From the NCBI GenBank assembly GCA_914767715.1, contig OU612071.1, positions 1,674,001 to 1,738,000 on the forward strand: a stretch of 64,000 nucleotides of DNA, written 5' to 3'. How positions within the stretch are numbered: the first letter of the stretch is position 1; every line of letters begins with the position of its first letter. Positions 47,601 through 59,200 of this stretch are shown here, one piece after another. The DNA comes from Membranipora membranacea (taxonomy: Eukaryota > Bryozoa > Gymnolaemata > Cheilostomatida > Membraniporidae). A model generated the notes under the pieces. It saw only the letters and a program-made list of their open reading frames with translations. It had not been told where the DNA came from and ran no database searches. The position numbers and the translations under genes are program-made.

Positions 47601-50573
47601 ACTGTGACAGTGCTTCATTCCGAAGGAGCGATGTGTTTAAATATGAATAATTAACTTACTGATTATATTCTGTCTGTGTGTGGATATTTGCTTGTTTGAC
47701 AATATCAACCTGGCAAGCTAAAAGAGATAATAATAGAAATAATAAATATAAGAACCAAATTGAATATAGACGCAATGGGCAGGCGTAGGTAAAAAAGTTG
47801 TGTAGAAGATACAGCAGATATCAATAACAAACAGTTATCTAAATGAGAATGTAAATCAAATGCATGATGGGGAAAGCAATAACATATCACTTCATGTTCC
47901 GTAGTTTTCTATCAACTGGTTGGGTTAACATTTAGTCAGCGAGTTACAGCATTGCATGATGCATGATTATTTTTATGAATACTTTACTCCTCTATGGTAT
48001 TAATACCTGTTATGAATACCATAGAGGAGTATCGTATTCGCATGATATAGATGCTTGAAATTTCTAAAATTATTTCTATCAAAATTTTTCTCATCCTCTT
48101 TACTTTACGTAGACACCCACCCTAACTAACCAAGATCGATTGTTAGCTAACATTATGTCAAGGCAAGGCAAACAAATAACTTGCAGCAATATTTGAAAAA
48201 AAATCTTCGTTATGTCATCCATTCAAAATTTGTAACATAACTCCTGAGCAACCGATTACCTACCCTGACTGTGCATGTGAACAGCACCATAAACTCTCAA
48301 AGGCACATCCACCATCCCTCTAGGTCGAGTTTGACTGTCTGTTTGTACAAGAGATCTCAAGAAGACTGGATTATCTGAAGATGGAGCAGGTGAGACTGAA
48401 ATGGCGGGAGGCTGGTGAGTGGGAAGTAACATCTGTACTGGGTTGGTAGGGGTTGAAGATGTCGGCACTGCCTCAGACAGAGTTGGTATTGTATGAACCA
48501 ATACATCATCAGGCTCAACATTGGTCGGGGAAGACGGATACAAGTCCAGATTGGGCAGACAGGGATCGGGGACTTGTGACTGCAATGGAGAGGGAAGGTC
48601 TGAGCTCATGTCAAGTGCAGGTGCAGCTATTCCAGTCACTGGGGTTAAAAGGCTAACTTCAGACACCTCAGTTGTTTCCGAGTAAGGTACTTCTGAAGGA
48701 GAGCCCGTCTGTTCTCCAATAACTAAATCGCCTCCCGTCTGCTGGTGTACATCTGACTGGCTACTTGTTCCCTCACCAAGTGCAAGCGCTCGTCGGGATT
48801 TCTTAGCTGACCTGTGATAATTTATAAGAATTTTTCATCAGAGTAAAATCATTAAAAGCTTGGAATATATTTAGTTGTGATTAATTAGCTAGTAATCAAC
48901 TAGCTTAGAGGTTTCTTAGAAGGGAACCCTGCTAATAAATAAAAATATTTGCAATAGATAAGGTGAGGGGTGGGTTTGTCTCATAATAATGGTACCGCAC
49001 ATTCAGCACTTTTATTAGTATTATATTAGTAAATTTTTTATATTCATATTTTTATATTTATTATTTATCCAATCTAAAAATATCAGGCATCAGTTGGTAA
49101 TAACATGTTTAGCATGTTATAAAGCTGGTATACCTCCTGATAGGCTTTGCTGTCAATGTGTTTTGATTAGCAGCTGCAGATTAATATGATTTATGTGTCA
49201 AACTTACGGCTCAGGGTCAGACAGCAGACTGCTAATGATAGACTCTCTCTCTTCCTTTGTAGGAGTAAAAACATGCTTCTTTCTTGGTGTTGGCATATTA
49301 TCAGGAACCACATATCCCGGTAACACTTCCCTATCGGTGCGCAGGTACATTCTGATGGCAACAAGAAGAAAATTAAATGTTGTCAATGTGGCTATAAAAG
49401 TGCAGGTTATTCTAATAGGTGTAGTTTCCATATAGATCACTATTTTTATCAATCATAAAGGTCTAAACACACTGACAGTAGCCTTGTTCACACAGCCAGT
49501 TTTGACCAAAAAAACCGAAACCCATGGCCAAGGCTACACTGACAGAGGATCATCAGACGCTTTTATGTTAGTAATGTGATGTCATGTAAACTGCTCTGCA
49601 CTCTGAGGTTGCAGCTGAGGATAGGCTGAGGCTGCTGACACCAAATGCGTTAACAATGGTGACATATAGTTGTGATAACCTCTGATGTTACAACAGCTAA
49701 GTGTGTTTTGACCATGACAGGAGTTATGTGGAGAATTTCAGTCTTTGACTGTCATAAATATCAAATCCTGATGAAACGACATTCAATTCTCTAACTATGT
49801 TTTGTCTGTTATAATAATCCTTTATCATAACAATTAAATGCAATACTGTAACTATTTTTAGAAATCTTACACCTTTCCCTCTTACAACTTGACAATTCAT
49901 GTAAGCTAGCGGACTAAACCAAACGTGCGCATACTATTTTTACGATATTAATAAAATTATATACAGTTTCTCTGCTAGTTTTAGATAGTAAGTAAAGTAC
50001 AAAAATAAAATCATAGCATAGTTGATAAACAACATATTTTTAGGCCTAGCTGGTAGCCTTGTTATGAACAGACTTTTTGGCTGGCAGGTTGCCGTAAGGC
50101 TTTACGCGTTCATCCGAACAAGTTGGTGATTATGACTAATTAAGACAAGGCCATGCTGGCTATCCTAACTTGAGGTAGAATTTCCCGACAGTTAGGTGTA
50201 AAGTATTTGTATATTATATCCGTATCATATCCAAACATTCAAGAAAGCATGACATTAAATGTAGTGTATGAAACAAAGGGGCAATGGTTTAACTGGATAA
50301 AAAAAAACCAAAGCATGTCACCGATGATGATCACTGTATAACAACTCACCTATTCTCGGCTCCAAGAACATATCTGGTGTAATTTCTGATGTCCTCTTTG
50401 TGAAAATGTCTCCAACATAAACGACTAGTTTGGATAAGTTTGAAGTCTCTGAATGACTCACGGACCCAATCCACCCATTTTTGGCGAGTTATAGCATTGG
50501 ATGGAAAAGTAAACAGGTGATGTATCTCCTCGCAGTTGGCAGCTGCACAAAAAAAAAACTCTTTTCTAGGCAT
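41540..50573 (-). CDS. THAP-domain DDE transposase-like protein (Kolobok-like), 12 exons, intact
   Basis: Exons: 50573-50350, 49351-49208, 48811-48260, 47154-46926, 46593-46496, 46147-45796, 44939-44766, 44306-44120, 43727-43455, 43216-43048, 42455-42301, 42027-41540. All have GT-AG ends and matching phases, and sum to 3045 nt (1014 residues plus stop). Residues 1-75 form a THAP zinc finger (C9, C14, C53, H56) for DNA binding. A Ser/Pro-rich linker follows. The core has GDGRFDSPGHSA (D559/D563), TTDRHVSVKAYM (D626), FDTWHLTKG (a D-x2-H motif at 647-650) and TGELESFHGE (E777). This order is that of an RNase H-like DDE transposase. THAP plus this core is best matched by Kolobok-type elements, though no TTAA-flanked terminal repeats were found. 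The C-terminus is an RG-rich, then Lys/Ser tail. It could be a live element or a domesticated gene. Confidence 0.85.
47299..47577. mobile_element. hAT-type non-autonomous element
   Basis: The left end CAGGGCTGCCCAACCAG and the right end GGTTGGGCACCC are inverted. The GCATGCGGCCCC stretch near the left end is common in hAT-derived short elements. It sits in an intron of the THAP gene (between 47154 and 48260). An 8-bp target duplication could not be resolved. Confidence 0.7.
49760..50220. repeat. Dispersed repeat, intronic copy
   Basis: The counterpart of 39150-39900, lying in intron 1 of the THAP gene (49352-50349). It lacks the internal doublet of the distal copy. Ends were not precisely defined, and no terminal inverted repeats or coding frame were seen. 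Confidence 0.7.
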
Positions 50574-51920
50574 CTGAAATAGAAAAATAATGATGGTAGT
50601 TATAACACCATAAATTTTTTATTGTTACTACTGGCATCGGGTTCCAGTGAATAATACTTGCCAAGTCTCCCTATTTAGGTGGGACCCTCCAGATTTCACT
50701 ATCACTCCAGATCTCACTATTTCCTCCAGATTGACAGTAAAACCACAGTTTTTTAGTAACTATCCAAGCACTTGTGATGTGTCCCAGGGGCCAATGTGTT
50801 GCTGTAGTAAGTGCTCAGACTCGCAGGCGTAGGTTACCTGCGCAGGTTCCTGCGCCCTGGAGTATGAGCACTTAGACTCAAGTGGGCAGCCAAACCTTGT
50901 CAGACATTGCCAAAATCCCAGGTTTTGGAGTAGACCTGCGCTCTGTGATGATCCCTGCTGTGCACACTAATTAATTCCAGAGCACAAGTACGACAAATTC
51001 ATCATGATGAGCATTAATTGGCATTGTGTTGCTTTAAGACTAAGAACACAGGTCTACTCCAAAATCCCAGGTTTTGGAGTAGACCTGTGACTAAGAATAT
51101 AATAGTATTATCCAAGTGATGCCTAGTAGTCGTCTGGTGATACTAGTATTTATTTATTTATAGAGATTTTCTTAAAAGTGTATAGATAACAAAAGGTAAC
51201 TTGTTGACCTCTGAAAACAGAAAAAAACATATCAAGCTTACTACCAAAGTTAAACACAATATTCACAGTATAATTCACCTCTTGTCACAATGATTGTCTT
51301 TGACTTTGAGAGAGAAGAGAGTGTAATAACAGGTTATAATCCGACAGATTGTACCAACAAACAATAAGTGAATATGTGTTAAGTGTTAGTTCAACCTTAT
51401 TTTAAAACTAGTCAGCCACATCCATGTGAATTTCTCAACACTATGACAGAGAGACGACTGCTCTTTTGATTATGAACAAATCTCCTGGGGTGCGTCACAT
51501 CCGGTGCTTTATCACCGTGGTTACAAGTACACTTTTTGACGGATGACATCCGGCTGGTTCCCAAGGTGAAATGATGGCCATAACTCCAAAACTTCAGGAC
51601 CCCACAACTTCAGTTTGTTGTGATTTCACAGGCTGTATCTTGCTCACATGACAAATCAAGTCCTGAAAAAGAATCATAAATTAATTAACCTGCCCTCAAA
51701 CAAAGTCTTTAAACTTAGTTTATCTATAGCGCCTGTAATCTTGATCAGAAATTGTTTTTAAAACGAGCTTTTCAAGGAAAGTACTGTACTTATTGGTTAT
51801 CAAACATGCATGACTGACCATTTTTTTTCATCACTTTATTTTCATCAACGTCATCTTGTAAAGATGTTTTACATGATGCGACATAAAAAAAAGGGTATTT
51901 AAAATTATATGGAGGTAGGA
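50574..51920. other. Region upstream of the THAP gene, with short inverted repeats
   Basis: CCCAGGTTTTGGAGTAGACCTG (about 50918-50939) recurs inverted and then direct at about 51050-51092, bounding a MITE-like unit of roughly 150 bp. A second imperfect inverted unit with AGTGCTCAGACT/AGCACTTAGACT lies at about 50808-50880. No USP cysteine-box exon and no other gene was found here. Confidence 0.5.
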
Positions 51921-52150
51921 GTAGGAGGTTGCTCAGTTGGTTAGAGCGCCATCCCTTCAGTAAGCAAATTTTTAAGGTCATGGGTTCGAATCCCGCTGGA
52001 GTCTACAGACTACTGGGTTTGGTTGGACCCCCAGGTGTGCTCCGACCTGCCTGCAAACTGAGAGCAGATGGGCGCAGGTATTGCAGCCTAGCTCCTAAGG
52101 CAACTAGTTTTTTCGCCGCCCATACTTCGGGATGTGGCGTCTGACATCTG
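51921..52150 (+). mobile_element. tRNA-derived SINE, copy 2
   Basis: GGTTGCTCAGTTGGTTAGAG (A-box) and GGGTTCGAATCCC (B-box) are about 45 bp apart. The body shares CCCCAGGTGTGCTCCGACCT and ATTGCAGCCTAGCTCC with the copy at 5766-5979. It lies directly beside the 3' end of a minus-strand LINE fragment. Confidence 0.88.
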
Positions 52151-52214
52151 ATTTTGATCAACCTTTAATCGTATGTTTGATGAGCATTGTTTTAAAGTGT
52201 TCAAACTTGTCAAC

Positions 52215-52625
52215 TCATCTGATATGGTAAGGTAAGCCATTGAGTTTGCTTGCAACTACATGATTTAGGTTGTCAAAAGGTACTTTTTTAAGTTTATCAT
52301 CCCGTTTAGGAAATCTATTATCTACATTTACCAAGAAATCAGAAATGTATTGAGGTGACAAATTATACATAACTTTGAATATGTATAGGTAGGTAAAGTG
52401 ATTATTTAAGAGTGGTAACGGTAATATTTTTAAATGCGAACACATTTCGTTTGTTGATATTAAATGATATGGTGTATGGTGAATATTGGCAATAATAGGC
52501 AATGCTCTTTTTTGTTGCAAAATAATGCGATCTGTGTATGTTGAGGTTGAAAGATTGTAGTAAATATGTATTCCGTATGTTAAATAGCAATGTATAAACA
52601 GATAATAGAAATGTTTGGCAGAGTA
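52215..52625 (-). mobile_element. LINE reverse-transcriptase C-terminal fragment
   Basis: The minus frame reads YYLFIHCYLTYGIHIYYN, then ILQQKRALPIIANI, then CSHLKILPLPLLNNHFTYL and VMYNLSPQYISDFL. The motif order (Y..F..CYLTYGI, LQKRALRII-like, L.IL.L) is the conserved stretch after RT in CR1/L2-like LINEs. It is a 5'-truncated copy. An AAATAAAT-rich simple repeat at about 52735-52815 lies upstream of it. Confidence 0.8.
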
Positions 52626-52734
52626 GGTGGTCAGATAGGGTGTGCATAATTATAAAAGATTAGGGTTTTTTAAACTTTCTCAAATACACTATCACAGTGT
52701 ATGGACCAGGAAAAATTGTCTGTTACATTGAATC

Positions 52735-52815
52735 CTAAAATGAATTAAATGAATAAAGTATCAAATAAATAAATGAATTGAATAAATAAATAAATAAATT
52801 AAATAAATGAAGTAA
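52735..52815. repeat. (AAAT)n-like simple repeat
   Basis: Repeated AATAAATAAATGAATTGAAT-type tetranucleotide runs. Intergenic. Confidence 0.85.
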
Positions 52816-53275
52816 ACAAGATCTGAAACCTCTATGAGTATTTTGGATTTCTTGAATGGTTAATCCAGAGTGTGAGTGACTTTTGTAAATTGATCATGAT
52901 GTAATGGATTGTTTCTTGAAAGTAATGAATTTGCTGACTTTTAAGAAATAAACACGTATTTTACAGACCATTACCGCTCAATACAATTGATTTATATTCG
53001 CTATTCCATTCAAGAGTTACAATGAACAATTATAAAATATCACAACGAACATCCACTTAACTCCGACCGGATAAAGCCTGCACTCCAAAAAGGACGAAGA
53101 GTTTTGTTTCAGTTTGTTTATGAGAGTTTCTAACAACAGAAATATTTATATATAATAAAGAGTGTAATTTGTATCTTTCAATAGATCATCCGATTTTATC
53201 TACATTTTTGAATGGGTGATTGTGTGAGAGTAAATATAGTAAAACTCTATGGTTCTCATCATAATCTCTTTTCAG
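52816..53275. other. Upstream region of the USP-FLYWCH-MULE gene
   Basis: The first recognised exon starts at 53276 with a phase needing an upstream exon. I searched this stretch by eye for the USP Cys box (N-x-G-N-x-C) and the Q-x-D-A box and saw neither. No promoter element could be defined. Confidence 0.4.
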
Positions 53276-56200
53276 TGCGCACATATATAACTTGTTTGAT
53301 ACAGTTATGCAGAGCTCTGTGAGATGTTGTGCCTGCAATCACACTAATGTTTTTGCAGAAAAATTTTTGTCTCTTCCGTTGAATGTCAAGGTGAGTTATG
53401 AGCGTGGAGCATTTCGTCGTTCATTGTATAAAAGGTATCATCAGAGAAATTTCAATGGGTTTTTCTGGACAGACACTGTCAATTACAGTTATTGTTTTGA
53501 CCTTCTGTTAAGTGCCACAGGTTTGGTTGGCCTACCCAGTAGACAGTTAGTGAACTGCAACAAGTCTGAATTCATGTACCTTCAATAGGTGCATAACGAG
53601 AGGCAAGTGATCTACAGATTGGATCCACCTCTTACATCCAATGCTGTGCTTACACAATGCCTACAATATCTGATAGTGTTGAGAAAATGAATAGAACAAC
53701 AGTTTCCTGATTGCAACTCAAAATGTGTTTTGTTTACATTCATATAACTTTTCAAAGGGGAGAGTTGACAGCACTAGCAATGCACTGAAGAGATTCTGTT
53801 CATCATCCATAAGGGATTACGATTGCCCGAAGTAAGTGAATCTGAGCCTTGAAAAAAACTTTTGTAAACTGGATATGTCAATCTTATATCTGTGGGGTGT
53901 TCCAATAAATGATAAATAACAATAAAAAATTTGTGTTGGTCATATGCATTGAATGAAAATTCAAACTACCTTAACCCTCCAGCAAATAAACATTTTTCCA
54001 GTACAGTTCATCTAATGCTGATTGCTGCTGACAAAAATGATACTTTCTCATCCACTCTAGCCATTTTTGGAGCGATGCTGAGCAGATAAATATAATTTAA
54101 CATTTCAGGCTCTAATTGTAAGGAGCGATATGTAATCTCAGACAATTTTGAATCATCAGAATATGATAAAGGGTTGAGTCCCAAGTGCATTTACTACCTG
54201 CCGTGCCAAGTTAAGATTATAACTCACAAAAAAACCCATTGCTTTTGCAGCTGTCCACTAAACACTACAGCAGAAAAGATATCAAGTTTTCTGAATTTAC
54301 CAGACATTCTCGCAGTGACTTTCAACATCTGTGGCGCAAGTGAGAAAAAGAAGACCTTGATATCAATGCAGCAGAGGATTCAGATAACCGATGTATGTTA
54401 TTCATTCAATTATGTTGAATATTATTCATAGACTACATTTATATACCAGGAATTTCATGAGATACGATCAAAAGTTCCATCTCTCCATATCACATTTCAA
54501 ATGAAGCACAATGCACATCTACGTACTGTGTAACTAGTTAATGAGCCATACACCGACACACTTATAATTTCAGAGACATGGTCATAGCAGAGGTTACACT
54601 CTTTATGCAGCAGTTGTACACAAGGGAGCTGATCTGCATTCCGGGCACTACTACTCTATAGTCAAGCATAAGGGCCAATGGTTTGAGATAAATGATGAGA
54701 AGGTAAAAATACACTGCACTTTAAGCGCAGTTTTCAGATCTACGCTGCATGTTACATTTGGAATCAGACTGCACTTTATATATTAATACCCATTAATACC
54801 CATATATTAATACCCATTCAATGCATAAACAGCATAAATAACCTGCTGGTGATATGATAATTCTGATATGCTAGCAAGGGAAAATCTTCAATCTCCTCAT
54901 ATAATTTTACCGAAGAGAACTTTGACTCAATATTATTTGTGTGTTTGCAGGTGTCAAAGATATCAGAGCTATCTCTGAAGCGCTCACATCCGTATATGCT
55001 CTTTTATGCACCAAACGACACACAGGTACCCAAAGATGATTGTTAAAAAAATCTTTCTTTACTTTCGGCCGATATCTTGTTAATTGAATTAAAAAATGTA
55101 CATGGATATGGAAAGCAATTCATTGTCGGTGTTAGTGGAATAACTGCCGCTTACACTTCTTATAAGTACACATCCAACACTGAGATAATGTGCATAAAAA
55201 ATTCATTAGCTCACTTTATTGGTTGGTGAGCAAGAGCATCAAAAATAAACGTTTAATTATGTGACACCTTTTTGCTTTACATTTTTTCTGTCCATGACGT
55301 TTGAAAGTGTTAATGAAAGAAGCCAGATAGATGAGATCTTGGTGCAAAACTGAAAAGTAATACAACAGTTACAATCATAGGATTTAAGTAACTCCATAGA
55401 TCATAATTATTTGTAAATTTTTAGAACATTTCCTAAAGGTCGCACAGCTAGGAAGGCCACTAAGTGTTCAAACAGAAGAAATAGCAAGCAATCTAGAGCC
55501 CAAGAATGATAGACAAAGCTGACCATTTCTAGAGTCACAGGGAGTAGTCTCAGGAAGGAAATCTGCCAAAGCACAAACTCAAACACAGCTTTCAAGAGAA
55601 TCAGCACATCCTAAAGTCGATCATACACAAGAAATGGGAATTATTGGAGACAGGCAAATACATCAGCCAAGCATAACAGAGACCAGCCGAAATCTCATGG
55701 TCGCCACCCCGCAACACGGCTCACAGGTCAAGGTTCCCAGAGATAAGACGTCCACAGCAAAGAGACACTTGGATGAAACCATGGGCAACTGCTTTCAAGT
55801 TCTTGCTCCTCCGATTGAAGCAAAGAAACAGAAACATGACAATCAAAACATTACAGCTGCAGAGGATGCTCAGAGGAAACAAGACAAGGTTTGGCCAACT
55901 AGCGTGGGAAAAAAACAACTTCCAACACTACCATCAGAGACAACTGGCAACAATAGCAGCATTAGCATGTTTTTAGAAGATGACGAAAGCCAGAGAGAGG
56001 ATCAATATGTATTTTTTGAAAACAGTCTTGAAGACAGTCAGATTCATACAGATTCGGACAACCTGCTTCTACAGATTCAGAGAGCTGCAGGTAATTCACA
56101 AATATACCCAATGCCTTCACAGAGTGAATTTGCAAGGGAGAGCACTGAGGAGCATGCGCTCCTAGAATCAGGATACAGCCTATATAACAGGTCTCTGCCT

Positions 56201-59200
56201 ACTACCTCAAGTAAACCTGCACCAGTAGAACCAGCAAAAAACCAGCCAATATCGTCACAGGGAACTATATTACAGAGAGTTGACCAAGTATCAGAAACTA
56301 ATGACATGCATGCTCGGACTCATTCTGGGGATCCCAAGTCAGGCAACTTAGTGTTCAAATCAGCGCTGATATCACAGATATATGACAACAACATGATCAG
56401 GAGTGGCAGGGAGGGGCAGTCAATAGGAGGTGAAGATTATCCTAGCTTAATCAATCAGATAGCCTCAGCCGGAAAGCTTGCAATCCAACACTGCAAACCA
56501 ACAGTAAAGTCAGCCTTGAGCGTAATTTGCCGCCCATACAAATATGCTGTACGATCTACAACAACAGCACTGTAAGCAAATTTTGAATCAATCATTGATG
56601 TTTCAATTTTAATACTTTTCAATGGACAAGGAAGTTATGTTCATATTACAGTCAGGGGCGTATATTCTAAAAAATTTCACTCACTGACTTTTAAGAGATG
56701 AGCATAATAATCGGGCGCAGCCCGATCCACACGCCGTAGGCGTGGCGGGGAGGGTGTGGGAGGGGCGCTTAAGCGGAAAATTTTGCATATCGATAGCAAA
56801 ACAGTGCAAGCAGAGAGGTATTTCAATAGCTCACTGAGCTGTTGGGTACTTTCAGGAAACAACTCAATAGCAGTAGAAGATTACGGTAAAAATGCTCCAG
56901 TTATAAAGCACCCATTTGAAAAAAAAACTGACCTTCAGGGGATTCGAACCCACAACAATCTTATTCCAGTGATTATAAGGCAGACGCTCTACACACTGAG
57001 CTATTCAGCCACTCACGGAAATCTGTGGGCCGTGAGTGCTAATATACGCCACTGATTACAGTAGCTGAGTGTCTAGTGATAAAATTAATTCTATAAATGT
57101 TCTATTATTTAGTAAATGCAAATACAATAATCCATACATAATGCATATGCATAGCTATGTACGCAAGGTATAGGAAAACCCATACACTCATACCAACTGG
57201 TACAATGACTGAAACACAGGATGACACCGGTAAGTAACCAATTAATTGATTTAATAGTAGGATGCAAAATTTACCATTATTGAATTTTGATTCATACTTT
57301 GCAGAATCATTTTCTGTTGACGGTGAATAATATGTTTAACTGTACTGTTTACTGCCTCTTTGCCTACTAGCTGTTCGTCTGAATATCTTATTCTGTCCTT
57401 TCAATAGGAAAAGAAAAGAAACACGAATTTGATAATCAACACGTCATTGCAGATCTTCATGATGCAAACACTGATCTGGAAATTTGGCGTTATCAAGATT
57501 CATCACCCTACTCAGATTTACATGAAACAGACGAAACAATGTAAGTGCATAATCTGCTATTGATTGTATTGAAATTTTAAAAGAAAATAAACAACCTTCA
57601 GAATAGGATCATTAGTTGTAATTATCCGCTTTGCTGTGAGATGCTTGTTCATCTAAATTAAGGATATTATTTTATAGGTTAGCCGAGACCAACAGTTTCT
57701 CAGGATACAGCTCAGAAGCAACTGGAGGTATTTCTCTTAGCAAACCGCAGTTACTCATGATTTGGTTATTCTATCCTCCTATATCCATCTTGATTTTCAA
57801 CCAAACTATGAGCATAAAATAAAGCAACATGAGCGGTTGTCACAGCACTTCTTTTTAGGGTCATTATATGAGTCAAAACTATGAAAGTTACTTGAAGAAC
57901 TGAAGTCATCTGAACAACTGTATTGAAAATGTTTGCCATGTAGATGCAGGACAGGATGGTTTTTCATTCGTATCAGCAAGAACTAAGGTGAAACAAGACC
58001 AATCTCCAAATATTCCTAAACACAAAGAACTGTCTGGTACGTTCAATGACTGGTGGAAGAAGGAAACTTTATTGTAATAAAAGATTAGACCATAACTGCA
58101 ATGACCTCATCTTTTTGCACAGTTTTCAATAGATATTAAAACTTACATGATGTTTGGTTTTATTTATAACATTGATATGTATCATTACATTATCGTAACT
58201 GTATATAAGTCAATGACATTGGCTCATTGATCAATTTATAACTTTCTACAAATAGGTTTGGCTGCAAAGACAGGTTCTTTTGTTGAAGCGACAAGTCACA
58301 GACAAATCAAAGCAACAACTAGACAACGTGGATGTATTAAATTTGTTATTTTGTTTATCACAGATAAAAAAGCTCTTTGGATCACGGGCTCTGTCAAGTG
58401 AACAGTATGGGTAGACCTGTCTGATGAGCAAGTCAGTTTCTAAGACATGATATTGTTTTATGTAAATCTTTCAATTTGTCCTGTTTTATTCTTTTTTCCA
58501 ATATTGTCAATTGCACCAGAATCTCTTTCATAGAAAAAGAAAAAGATGCAATGCAACTATCGGAGGAGGCCAGACTTGACGATGATAGGTAAAAATGTTG
58601 AGAAACATCATTTTCTAAATGTCTGTAACATATATTATAATCGCTGACAAGAAGATTCAACAAGGATTCAGCATCGGGGTCTAGCTTTAGTAATACTTTA
58701 ATACCTCATTTATAAGGCACCGGCCTTATAAGTGAAGCACCTTCCTTGGAAAATTTAAAAATGCTTCAGTTATGTGGCACCCCACAGCTACAAGGCATCC
58801 CTTTGGAAAAAAAACTGACCTCGATCGGATCCAAACCCACAACATTGTGTTCACGCGGTAGGCGCTCTGTCTACTGAGCTATGCAGCTTTCCTTTTCAAA
58901 CCAACGTTTTGGTCTAAGTCAAATATAAAGATGCTTCAAATAGGTGCTATAGATGCTATAATATAGGCGCATATTATGCTCCACTCTCTAAGGCGCCTTC
59001 ATCTATAAGGCACGGGCCTTATAGGTGAGGTATAGCGGTAATATTGTCACTATTCTCGGGTCAGAGCAGTTGCTCACAGGCAAAACACAAAAGCGTTGCA
59101 GAATCTTCATACTTTGTCAGAGTGGAAAATTAATTATCCTTATCATAGCTTCATAAATACAAAAAATGATTAAACAGCTAAATCCTACGCACATACATAC

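Noticed and set aside
47660-47717. Extra exon of the THAP gene
   Set aside because: Splice-like ends are present, but in the phase left by exon 48811-48260 it contains a stop; exon 47154-46926 fits without it.
51921-52010. tRNA gene
   Set aside because: A- and B-boxes are present but the acceptor and anticodon stems do not pair convincingly, and the same head plus body recurs at 5.8 kb, so it is a SINE. The same holds for the tRNA-like cores at 8.2, 57.0 and 58.9 kb.
55425-55540. Extension of the linker exon upstream, with an in-frame TGA near 55510
   Set aside because: The frame upstream is open by chance; using the acceptor GTCACAG at 55540 gives correct phase from exon 55025 and avoids the stop.
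58258-58400. Extra exon of the fusion gene
   Set aside because: It has a good acceptor and an open frame, but no donor that leads in phase to 58534. Joining 58036 directly to 58534 keeps the frame.
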